This document shows, piece after piece, positions 7,868-17,170 of a stretch of 64,000 bases of DNA (positions within the stretch are counted from its first letter, which is position 1; the number at the start of each line of letters is the position of its first letter). The notes under the pieces are model-generated. The model was given only the letters and a program-made list of their open reading frames with translations, did not search any database and had not been told where the DNA came from. The position numbers and the translations under genes were made by a program. The DNA comes from Nocardioides sp. (GTDB lineage: Bacteria; Actinomycetota; Actinomycetes; Propionibacteriales; Nocardioidaceae): positions 124,001-188,000 of the forward strand of contig PBYI01000053.1 in the NCBI GenBank assembly GCA_002729525.1, in the 5' to 3' direction.

Positions 7868-8557
7868 TCAGGCGGCCTCGTGCCGGCGCCCGGCGCGCCC
7901 GCGCAGGACGTCGACCCCCCAGAGCACCGTCGCGATGACCAGTCCGACCGCCAGCACCGCGACGACGTTGCGCAGGACCGCGGCGTACCCGAGCTGGACG
8001 ACGTTGACGAAGCCGTACGGGTAGGTCTCGGTGACGGCCCCGCGGGCGAGCATCCAGGTGATCCACAGCAGCGGCACGACCAGCGCCGCCGGCAGCAGCC
8101 GGACGGTGACCCAGCCGCGCGGGCCCCACACCAGCCAGACGACCAGCGTCACCACCGGGGTCACCAGGTGCAGCCACGGGTCGGTCAGCAGCGACCAGCC
8201 CTGCACGTCCACGTCGGGTGCGAGCACGAGCTGGTAGACGAGCATCGTCACCAGGATCATCATCAGCCCGTCGAGGCGCAGCGCGCGTCGTACGACGGTG
8301 TCCCGACCGGGGTCGCGGGCCAGCAGCGTCAGCGAGACCGCCACGACGACGTTCGACCAGATCGTGAAGTAGCTGAACGTGTCGAACAGTCGCGGGAGCG
8401 CCCCGGCGACGCCGGCCGGGGCACCGCCGTACAAGCCGGGCTCGAGCGGGAGCAGGGCACCGTAGGCACCGGCCGCGGAGCACACGGCGGTGGCCACGAC
8501 ACCTCCCCAGGCGACCACGGCGTTTGCGGTGAGGGCGAGACGGGCGCGGGGTGGCAC
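7868..8557 (-). CDS. Pr6Pr family membrane protein
   Basis: A 229-residue integral membrane protein with six predicted helices, including SYFTIWSNVVVAVSLTLL and HLVTPVVTLVVWLVW, and the motif ETYPYGFVNV near the end, characteristic of the Pr6Pr family (distantly related to FAR-17a/AIG1). Pr6Pr proteins have no established function. GTG start, with a CATACT hexamer seven bases upstream (8565-8570) suggesting a leaderless transcript. It is divergent from the LysM protein gene. Confidence 0.82.
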   Translation of the reverse strand: MPPRARLALTANAVVAWGGVVATAVCSAAGAYGALLPLEPGLYGGAPAGVAGALPRLFDTFSYFTIWSNVVVAVSLTLLARDPGRDTVVRRALRLDGLMMILVTMLVYQLVLAPDVDVQGWSLLTDPWLHLVTPVVTLVVWLVWGPRGWVTVRLLPAALVVPLLWITWMLARGAVTETYPYGFVNVVQLGYAAVLRNVVAVLAVGLVIATVLWGVDVLRGRAGRRHEAA

Positions 8558-8564
8558 GCCGCGG

Positions 8565-8570
8565 AGTATG
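8565..8570 (-). promoter_or_regulatory. Leaderless -10 (CATACT) for the Pr6Pr gene
   Basis: Read on the minus strand, CATACT lies seven bases before the GTG start at 8557. This fits the A-N3-T leaderless pattern seen repeatedly in this window. Confidence 0.45.
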
Positions 8571-8676
8571 CCGGAACGGCTCCACGCCTCGTCTGTGGAC
8601 GAAGGGTTGGGAACAGCATCTAGCGGGCATTGAATGATGCAAACACACGCAAACGCATAGGTTCGAGGTTCTTGGG

Positions 8677-9342
8677 ATGCTTCTCCTCCTCCGTGCGGCC
8701 GCCCTGTGGACGGTCGCGACCCTGCTGGTGCCGGCCATCGGCGCCTGGGCGCTCGCCGACCCCGCTCCGTCCTCCCCCGCGCTGGCGACGTACGTCGTCC
8801 GCGTGGCCGGCGTCGCGCTGGTGGCCTGCGCCGTGTGGGCCTGGCTGGTCGTCACGACCGTGCTGGGCGAGCAGGTGGCCGCCGCCCACGGACGCCGGGT
8901 GCGGTGCAGGTGGGTTCCCGCAGGCACTCGCCGGGTGGCGCTCGCGCTGCTCGGCGGCGCCGCACTGTCGCTCGGGGCGGCCGTCGGGCCCGCCGGCGCC
9001 CACGCCGACCCGGCACCTGCCCCGCCCGGCGAGACCCTGCCGCTCCCCGAACGCCTCACTCCCCCGCGCTCGGCCCCCGCGCCCTCCGAGACCCCTGCGG
9101 TTCCGGCGGCTCCCGCACCGTCGCCGACCGCGCACGAGCGGGTCCACGTGGTCGTGCCCGGCGACTCGTTGTGGCGGGTCGCCGAGCACGCCCTCCCCCG
9201 CCGGCACGGCACGGCGCCGACGCCGGCCGAGGTCCTCGACCTCGTCCGGCGCCTGCACCGCACCAACCGCGCGGTCGTCGGCCACGACCCCGACCTCGTC
9301 CACCCGGGTCAGCGCCTGCGCGTCCCCCGTGTCCAGCCCTGA
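8677..9342 (+). CDS. Membrane-anchored LysM protein
   Basis: A 221-residue envelope protein. Two or three hydrophobic segments occupy residues 1-110 (LLLLRAAALWTVATLLVP, VVRVAGVALVACAVWAWL, RVALALLGGAALSLGAAV). A Pro/Ala-rich linker follows (PAPAPPGETLPLPERL to PAAPAPSPT), and then a C-terminal LysM module (VHVVVPGDSLWRVAEHAL to HPGQRLRVPRV) that binds peptidoglycan glycan strands. A TAGGTT hexamer at 8658-8663 gives a very short leader. It is followed after 58 bases by an Rv3235-like gene. In many actinobacteria a small excisionase-type regulator precedes such LysM genes; none is present here. Confidence 0.85.
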   Translation: MLLLLRAAALWTVATLLVPAIGAWALADPAPSSPALATYVVRVAGVALVACAVWAWLVVTTVLGEQVAAAHGRRVRCRWVPAGTRRVALALLGGAALSLGAAVGPAGAHADPAPAPPGETLPLPERLTPPRSAPAPSETPAVPAAPAPSPTAHERVHVVVPGDSLWRVAEHALPRRHGTAPTPAEVLDLVRRLHRTNRAVVGHDPDLVHPGQRLRVPRVQP

Positions 9343-9400
9343 CCTCCCCGATCTCCCCGACCTAGCCCTGGCACCGACCCAGCAACCGAAGGAGCACGCC

Positions 9401-9937
9401 GTGAGCACGCCCCAGCCCTCCCGCCAGACCTCCCACCGCCCCGACGGCGTCACCGCCCGGGTCGTCGCCCTGCGCCCCGAGATGCCGGTCGCCGCCGTGC
9501 AAGGCGCCCTCGCGCTCGACCTCCAACCGCGCACCGCCCCGCCCCCGGTGAGCGCCCCCGGCGAGGACGGCGCGGTCCGTAGCCGGAGTCGTGCGCACGC
9601 CGTCGACGGCTGGGCCCGGCGCTACGTCCAGGCCGTCGTCGAGATCGTCGGCGGCGACCGCCCCGCCAGCCAGCTCGTGCGCTGGTCGAACCGCACCGTG
9701 CAGACCGACCTCGAGCGCCGCGCCCAGCTCGTCGCACGCTCGGGTGACCACATGCCCGGCGCCGGACGGGTCCAACCGGTGCGCCCGCGCGTGCTCAGCG
9801 TGCACACCTGCGAGGTCAGCGAGGACGTCGTCGAGACCGCGGCGCACGTCTCCTACGGCCACCGCTCCCGGGCCGTCGCGGCGCGGTTCCGTCGGCACGA
9901 GGGCCGGTGGGTCTGCACCGCGCTCGACTTCGCCTGA
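9401..9937 (+). CDS. Rv3235 family protein
   Basis: A 178-residue protein like M. tuberculosis Rv3235 (DUF6459-type), found close to secA across actinobacteria. The N-terminal 60 residues are Pro/Ala-rich and disordered. The folded part includes WARRYVQAVVEIVGGDRPASQL, QTDLERRAQLV, and a C-terminal HRSRAVAARFRRHEGRWVCTALDF that resembles the end of small alpha+beta domains. The function is unknown. The GTG is preceded by AAGGAG at seven bases, which decides the start. It converges with secA across a hairpin. Confidence 0.85.
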   Translation: MSTPQPSRQTSHRPDGVTARVVALRPEMPVAAVQGALALDLQPRTAPPPVSAPGEDGAVRSRSRAHAVDGWARRYVQAVVEIVGGDRPASQLVRWSNRTVQTDLERRAQLVARSGDHMPGAGRVQPVRPRVLSVHTCEVSEDVVETAAHVSYGHRSRAVAARFRRHEGRWVCTALDFA

Positions 9938-9999
9938 CGGCACGCGAGCGACCACCCGGCGGCGGCACGCCGTACGAGAAGCACGAACGGCCCGCCCCG

Positions 10000-10020
10000 C
10001 TCCTGGTGCGGTACCAGGAG
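10000..10020. terminator. Hairpin between the Rv3235-like gene and secA
   Basis: The perfect 8-bp inverted repeat CTCCTGGT/ACCAGGAG with a 5-base loop lies 62 bases after the Rv3235-like stop and 34 bases after the secA stop on the other strand. It has no T-tract, as is usual in high-GC actinobacteria, and probably acts on both transcripts. Confidence 0.55.
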
Positions 10021-10054
10021 CCGGGCTGGCCGTCGTGCGGCAGGGATCCCCGCC

Positions 10055-12901
<2,847 letters not shown>

Positions 12902-12942
12902 GGTGGCAGGACTCCTCAAGGGCCTTCGACACTGACCCGCCA

Positions 12943-12970
12943 ACAGTACCCAGCGGGGTGAACCTCACCC
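12943..12970 (-). promoter_or_regulatory. secA -10 with 15-bp operator-like palindrome
   Basis: On the minus strand TACTGT (12948-12943) is a good -10 hexamer 42 bases before the GTG. Immediately upstream, covering the spacer and -35 position, is the palindrome GGGTGA-ACC-TCACCC (12956-12970). Its position over the promoter suggests repressor binding; the regulator is unknown. Confidence 0.45.
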
Positions 12971-13035
12971 AGTCGGGCCGGTGACCGGGACCCCGACGGG
13001 CCGCTGGCGGGCTCCCGACGGGCTCGGAACCGGCC

Positions 13036-14241
13036 TCAGGAGGCGGCGACCGCTGCGCTGAGCTCGGGCACGAGGTCGCCCCGCTCCCCCACGACGACCT
13101 GGTCGAGCCCGAGCCCCCCCGCCAGCCGCCACAGCTCGGCTGCGAGCTCGGCGCCGACCCCGTCGGGAGCGCCGTCCTCGGCGAACGCCCCGGGCACCAG
13201 GAGCCGACCGGTGGCACGGTCGGCCTTGAGGTCGACGCGTGCCACGAGCTCGTCCCCGAGCAGGAACGGCAGCACGTAGTAGCCGTGCACGCGCTGGTCG
13301 GCGGGCACGTAGATCTCGATGCGGTAGTGGAAGTCGAAGAGCCGCTCGCTGCGGTCGCGCTCCCACACCACCGGGTCGAACGGGCTCAGCAGCGTGCGCG
13401 CCGGCACCCGGCGCGGGCGCCGGGCCTCGCGGTACAGGTACGCCGGCCGGGTCCAGCCCTCCACCGTCACCTGTTCCAGCACGTCGTCCTCGACGAGCGC
13501 GTCGACGGCGCGCTGGGTCGGTGCCACCGCCATCCGGTAGTAGTCGGCGAGGTCGCGCGCCGTCGCCACGCCGTACGACGCCGCCGCCCGCTCGACCAGG
13601 ATCCGGTGCTGCTCCTCGACCGAGGGCGTGGCGGTCGCGAGCACCGCCGACGGCAGGACCCGCTCGGGCAGGTCGTAGAGCACCTCGAACTGACTGTTGC
13701 GGCCCGCGATCGCCACGTCGCCGACGGTGTAGAGGTAATCGAGCACCCGGCGGGTGCGCGACCAGTTCCAGCCCCAGTGGTCCTTGGTCACCGGCAGGCC
13801 GTCGTCGAGCGCCCGCGACGTCGACGCACCGCGGTCGGCCAGCTCGGCCAGCAGCCGCTCCTCCAGCGCGTCGTCCTCCGCCACGAACGACCACTTGCCA
13901 CGCCGGGCGCGGTAGTGGTCACGACGGTGCGCCATCGCCGGCCACAGCTCGACCGGCATGAACGCCTGCACGTGCGCCCAGTACTCCACCAGTCGGCGCT
14001 GCTCGCGGCCACGGGCCGCCCGGTGCAGCAGGTCGGTGTCGTAGGGTCCCATCCGGGAGTAGAGCGGCATGTAGTGGGCGCGCTGGAGCACGTTGACGCT
14101 GTCGACCTGCAGCACGCCGGTGCGACCGACCGTGCGGGCCAGCGTGCGCATGGTGGTCCGCTCGTGCACGGGGTCGCAGAACCCCTGCGCCGCCAGCGCG
14201 ACCCGGCGCGCCTGCGCGCGCGACAACGAGCTCGTGGTCAC
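13036..14241 (-). CDS. YcaQ-type (winged-helix) DNA glycosylase
   Basis: A 401-residue member of the YcaQ/AlkX family (HTH_42, winged-helix). E. coli YcaQ unhooks interstrand DNA cross-links and alkylated bases. The catalytic QxD motif is visible as LQVDSVNVLQRAHY near residues 44-57. Other family segments are YWAHVQAFMP, KDHWGWNWSRTRRVLDYL and LLSPFDPVVWERDR, followed by FHYRIEIYVP. The start overlaps the stop of the upstream LuxR-type regulator by four bases (GTGA), so the two are translationally coupled. The reason for coupling a regulator to a DNA-repair enzyme is not known. Confidence 0.88.
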   Translation of the reverse strand: MTTSSLSRAQARRVALAAQGFCDPVHERTTMRTLARTVGRTGVLQVDSVNVLQRAHYMPLYSRMGPYDTDLLHRAARGREQRRLVEYWAHVQAFMPVELWPAMAHRRDHYRARRGKWSFVAEDDALEERLLAELADRGASTSRALDDGLPVTKDHWGWNWSRTRRVLDYLYTVGDVAIAGRNSQFEVLYDLPERVLPSAVLATATPSVEEQHRILVERAAASYGVATARDLADYYRMAVAPTQRAVDALVEDDVLEQVTVEGWTRPAYLYREARRPRRVPARTLLSPFDPVVWERDRSERLFDFHYRIEIYVPADQRVHGYYVLPFLLGDELVARVDLKADRATGRLLVPGAFAEDGAPDGVGAELAAELWRLAGGLGLDQVVVGERGDLVPELSAAVAAS

Positions 14242-14921
14242 GGGAGCTCGAGCAGGTTCTCCTTCACGGCGTACATGACGGCTTCCATCCGCGAGTGCAG
14301 CTGGAGCTTCTCGAGCATGTTGCGCACGTGGTTCTTCACGGTGTTCTCGCTGATGAACAGCCGCGCAGCGATCTCCTTGTTGGAGTGGCCCTGGGCCACC
14401 AGCCGCAGCACGTCGAGCTCGCGCTCGGTGAGACGCAGCGCCGGGCCGGGCTCCCGCTCGGGGCGCGACATCTGCTTGAACTCGTCGATCAGCTTGACCG
14501 CCATCGACGGACTGATGAGGGACTGTCCGTCGGCGACGACGCGGATCGCCTGGGCGACCTCCTCGATCGAGGAGTCCTTGAGCAGGTAGCCCGAGGCACC
14601 GCTCTTGACGGCCTCGTAGAGGTCGGCCTCCTCGTCAGACACGGTCAGCATGATGATCTTGGCCGACGGGACGGCCTCCTTGATCGCCAGGCAGGCCTCG
14701 ATGCCCGACCGCTTGGGCATGCGTACGTCGAGCAGCACGACGTCCGGCGCGGCGCTCGCGGCGAGGGTGGTGCCCTCGACGCCGTCGCCCGCCTCGCCGA
14801 CGACCTCGAGGCCCGGCTCGACGGCCAGCAGCATCGTCAGGCCGCGACGGAAGAGCTCCTGGTCGTCGACGACGAGCACGCGGATCGGCTCGCGGCTGAC
14901 CTGGTGATCGGCTGCACCCAT
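14238..14921 (-). CDS. NarL/LuxR-type response regulator
   Basis: A 227-residue two-component regulator. The receiver domain (about 12-130) has the acidic pair VVDDQ, the phospho-acceptor in VVLLDVRMP, the switch Thr in MLTVS and the Lys in YLLKDSS. The GerE-type helix-turn-helix follows: LTERELDVLRLVAQGHSNKEIA and ISENTVKNHVRNML. No histidine kinase is adjacent, so it is an orphan. It resembles the conserved regulator next to hpf in Streptomyces (SCO3008). ATG 14921 is preferred over a GTG four codons earlier because the latter has no ribosome-binding space. The leader carries an inverted repeat and a separate promoter. Confidence 0.92.
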   Translation of the reverse strand: MGAADHQVSREPIRVLVVDDQELFRRGLTMLLAVEPGLEVVGEAGDGVEGTTLAASAAPDVVLLDVRMPKRSGIEACLAIKEAVPSAKIIMLTVSDEEADLYEAVKSGASGYLLKDSSIEEVAQAIRVVADGQSLISPSMAVKLIDEFKQMSRPEREPGPALRLTERELDVLRLVAQGHSNKEIAARLFISENTVKNHVRNMLEKLQLHSRMEAVMYAVKENLLELP

Positions 14922-14944
14922 GGCGTCTGGCACCTCGTGATCAT

Positions 14945-14990
14945 GTCATGCCTGGCCCGTCCGGGTCAGGCCCCGAGTTGGTGGCATGAC
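14945..14990 (-). promoter_or_regulatory. Inverted repeat GTCATGCC...GGCATGAC in the regulator leader
   Basis: Perfect 8-bp arms (14945-14952 and 14983-14990) are separated by 30 bases, 24 bases upstream of the response-regulator ATG. They could form a leader stem or be a two-site operator, perhaps autoregulatory. Confidence 0.4.
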
Positions 14991-15027
14991 CCTGCTGGGG
15001 ACCGGCCCGACGGACCGGTTGCGCCTC

Positions 15028-15033
15028 AGGATA
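15028..15033 (-). promoter_or_regulatory. -10 element (TATCCT) for the response regulator
   Basis: TATCCT on the minus strand is the best -10 in the 258-base gap between hpf and the regulator, predicting a leader of about 100 bases that contains the GTCATGCC inverted repeat. A perfect GTCACGCGTGAC palindrome lies further upstream (15080-15091). Confidence 0.4.
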
Positions 15034-15107
15034 GGCCAGGGGTACGCCGTCCGGGCCAGTGGCGTGCTGACCCGGACGGGTCACGCGTGACTAGGCGTGT
15101 GGCGGAC

Positions 15108-15156
15108 CGCGGTCGGGAACCCTGGCCCGTTCGTGCTGGTCAGGGCCCCGACCGCG
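15108..15156 (-). terminator. Strong hairpin terminator after hpf
   Basis: The arms CGCGGTCGGG (15108-15117) and CCCGACCGCG (15147-15156) pair perfectly, with a second inner stem CCCTGGCC/GGTCAGGG containing one G-T pair. It begins 23 bases after the hpf stop and separates hpf from the response-regulator gene. Confidence 0.75.
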
Positions 15157-15179
15157 CTCACTCCGCGCTCAGCCCGCGC

Positions 15180-15833
15180 TCACTCCTCGTCGAGGTCGAG
15201 TGCGATCACGCCGTAGTCGTAGCCGCGGCGGCGGTAGACGACCGAGGGCTTCTCGGTCTCCTTGTCCACGAACAGGTAGAAGTCGTGCCCGACCAGCTCC
15301 ATCTCGTAGAGCGCCTGGTCGAGGGTCATCGGGCTGGCGGGGTGGCTCTTGCTGCGCACCACCAGCGGCCCGTCACCGGTGACGTCGATCGGCCCGACGG
15401 CACGCTCGGTCTCCTCGACCATCGTCGCGGTGGCGCCCTCGCCGCGGGTGACCTCCTCCAGCAGCGTCCCGTCGACGGGCGTGACGTCGGCGAGCGCTCG
15501 GGCGACCGAGGTCGGCGTACGGCGTCCGCGGTGGATGCGGCGGCGGTCGGCTGCTCGGCGCATCTGTGCGGCCATCTTGTCGACGGCGAGGTCGAGCGCG
15601 GCCATCTGGTGGTCGGCGGCGGCCTCGGCCCGGATGACCGGGCCGCGGGAGAACGCGGTGAGCTCGAGGCGGACCCCCCGCTCGGACTGGCGGGGGTTGG
15701 ACTCGCAGTCGACCTCCACGTGCACCCGGATGATGCGGTGGTCGTGCTTCTCCAGCTTTCCCAGCTTGTCCGCGCAGTGCTCGCGGAACCGGTCGGTGAT
15801 CTCGCAGTGCCGTCCGGTGACGACGACTTCCAT
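15180..15833 (-). CDS. hpf: Long-form ribosome hibernation promoting factor
   Basis: A 217-residue long HPF. The N-terminal RaiA-type domain (about 1-105: MEVVVTGRHCEITDRFREH, RVHVEVDCESNPR, IRAEAAADHQMAALDLAVDKM) binds the 30S decoding centre. The C-terminal dimerisation domain (HPASPMTLDQALYEMELVGHDFYLFVD to YRRRGYDYGVIALD) pairs two ribosomes into inactive 100S particles. The second of two adjacent ATGs is chosen because it gives eight bases from AGGAGG and the family N-terminus. Its long, hairpin-rich upstream region suggests growth-phase control. Synteny with Rv3241c and Streptomyces SCO3009. Confidence 0.96.
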   Translation of the reverse strand: MEVVVTGRHCEITDRFREHCADKLGKLEKHDHRIIRVHVEVDCESNPRQSERGVRLELTAFSRGPVIRAEAAADHQMAALDLAVDKMAAQMRRAADRRRIHRGRRTPTSVARALADVTPVDGTLLEEVTRGEGATATMVEETERAVGPIDVTGDGPLVVRSKSHPASPMTLDQALYEMELVGHDFYLFVDKETEKPSVVYRRRGYDYGVIALDLDEE

Positions 15834-16292
15834 CATGACAACCTCCTGGGGAGCTGTGTGTAGGACTCGCGGCGTCGGTGCCGGGAGCAGGAGTCCGCCC
15901 GGCCGACCTGGTCTTCGTCCCCACAACCGCCTGCTGAGGTGCTCGCAGCTCGTCTGCCGTCTCCGGCGCCACTACTGACCTTCTCCCGGTGGCCGGTCGT
16001 GTCTGACGACCGGCGCGAGGCAGGACTTACCTCTAAGCCGCACCGTGATCGTCCCGGGGATGCGGGGACGAGGCCCCGCTCCCGGTGACTTACGTGGGCC
16101 GCTTCGCCTGCGACTGGCATCGGCTTGTCGCCCCGCCGACCGGCGGGAGCGACGCAACCACGGACCCGGACGGACTCCATGACTAGACGTTAGTCCCTGC
16201 GAGGGTCGACCGGAACCGCCCGCGGCGGAGTTTCAACGACCGCACAGGAACACGTCTCCCGGCCCGGGGACGAAGGTCCTGGTACGTCGGTG
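15834..16292 (-). other. 456-base gene-free leader of hpf with three stem-loops
   Basis: No convincing coding frame is seen between comF and hpf. On the minus strand this is a long hpf upstream region. It holds three strong inverted repeats: CCCGCCG/CGGCGGG (16132-16147), an 11-bp stem with an internal loop (CCGGG+GCGGGG pairing with CCCCGC+CCCGG, 16054-16085) and a 9-bp stem GCCGGTCGT/ACGACCGGC (15992-16014). It also has the partial palindrome GACTAGACGTTAGTC (16181-16195). No known riboswitch class was recognised. Stress-dependent transcription or RNA-structure control of hpf is plausible. Confidence 0.6.
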
Positions 16293-17165
16293 TCACCCGG
16301 CGCTCGCGCCGGCGCCGGGTCGGTGGGTGGAGCGGCGTGCGGTGGCCGAGACCGTCACGACCGCGCCGACGACGACCCCGGTGGCGGCGAGCGCACGGAC
16401 CGCCTCGACGGCGGTGCTGCCGGTGGTGAGCACGTCGTCGCAGAGCAGCACGCGGACCGGACCGGGGTGACGGCGCGCGACCCGCCGGAGCACCGCGGGG
16501 CGCACCGCCATCGCGCCGTGCAGGTTGGCTGCGCGACCGGTGCGGTCGAGGCCGGCCTGGTCGTGGACGCCGGGTCGCAGGCGCAGCAGCGGCGCCACCC
16601 GCACCGCACGACCGGTCCCGGCCAGCCGACGCGCGGCGTCGGCCACGACCTCGCCCAACGGGTCGCGGCCGCGGGCCCGACGGTTGCGCCACCGCGAGGG
16701 CACCGGCACGAGCAGGACCGGCGCCACGGTCGGGTCGGCGGTCGGGTCGGCGGCCAGCGCGGCGCGCACCGCGTGCGCCAGCAGCGCCCCCAGCACCGGG
16801 GTCAGCGAGGCGGCGTCGTCCTCCTTGTGCGCCAGCAGCGCGGCGCGCAGCGGACCCTCGTGGACCCCGGTCGACCAGGAGGGAGGGAGCCCGGCCGGGC
16901 ACGGCACCGGGGACCGCCGGCGGGCCTCCCCCGGAAGCCGCTCGACGCAGGCGCGGCAGAGCACCCGGCCCCCGGCGCCGCAGCCGACGCAGCGTCCGCC
17001 GAGCAGGAGGTCGCGGGCCGGGTCGGGCCAGCGGGACCGGACGCCGGGCGCACGCGTGGTCGAGGGCGGGAGCACGCGGTCATGCCACCACCCGCGCCGT
17101 CCCCCGCGCCACCGACGACCGGTCGGCCTGTGGACGAGGGACGGACGACGGGCGGGACGGACCAC
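16293..17165 (-). CDS. ComF-family phosphoribosyltransferase-like protein
   Basis: A 290-residue ComF/GntX-type protein. Near residues 55-75 is a zinc-ribbon-like CVGCGAGGRVLCRAC, and the C-terminal half is a type I phosphoribosyltransferase fold with the PRPP loop VLLCDDVLTTGSTAVEAV. Also seen: VPVPSRWRNRRARGRDPLGEV. In Bacillus ComFC family members help DNA uptake; in actinobacteria the role is unknown. It starts (GTG) five bases after the lpqB stop, completing the mtrA-mtrB-lpqB-comF operon as in Rv3246c-Rv3242c. The N-terminal ~40 Arg-rich residues are doubtful, so the true start could be further in. Confidence 0.85.
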   Translation of the reverse strand: MVRPARRPSLVHRPTGRRWRGGRRGWWHDRVLPPSTTRAPGVRSRWPDPARDLLLGGRCVGCGAGGRVLCRACVERLPGEARRRSPVPCPAGLPPSWSTGVHEGPLRAALLAHKEDDAASLTPVLGALLAHAVRAALAADPTADPTVAPVLLVPVPSRWRNRRARGRDPLGEVVADAARRLAGTGRAVRVAPLLRLRPGVHDQAGLDRTGRAANLHGAMAVRPAVLRRVARRHPGPVRVLLCDDVLTTGSTAVEAVRALAATGVVVGAVVTVSATARRSTHRPGAGASAG

Positions 17166-17170
17166 CGCCG

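Noticed and set aside
16183-16292. Extra small gene or antisense RNA between comF and hpf
   Set aside because: Open frames here are Arg-rich with no ribosome-binding site and no coherent domain; the region is better explained as hpf upstream sequence.
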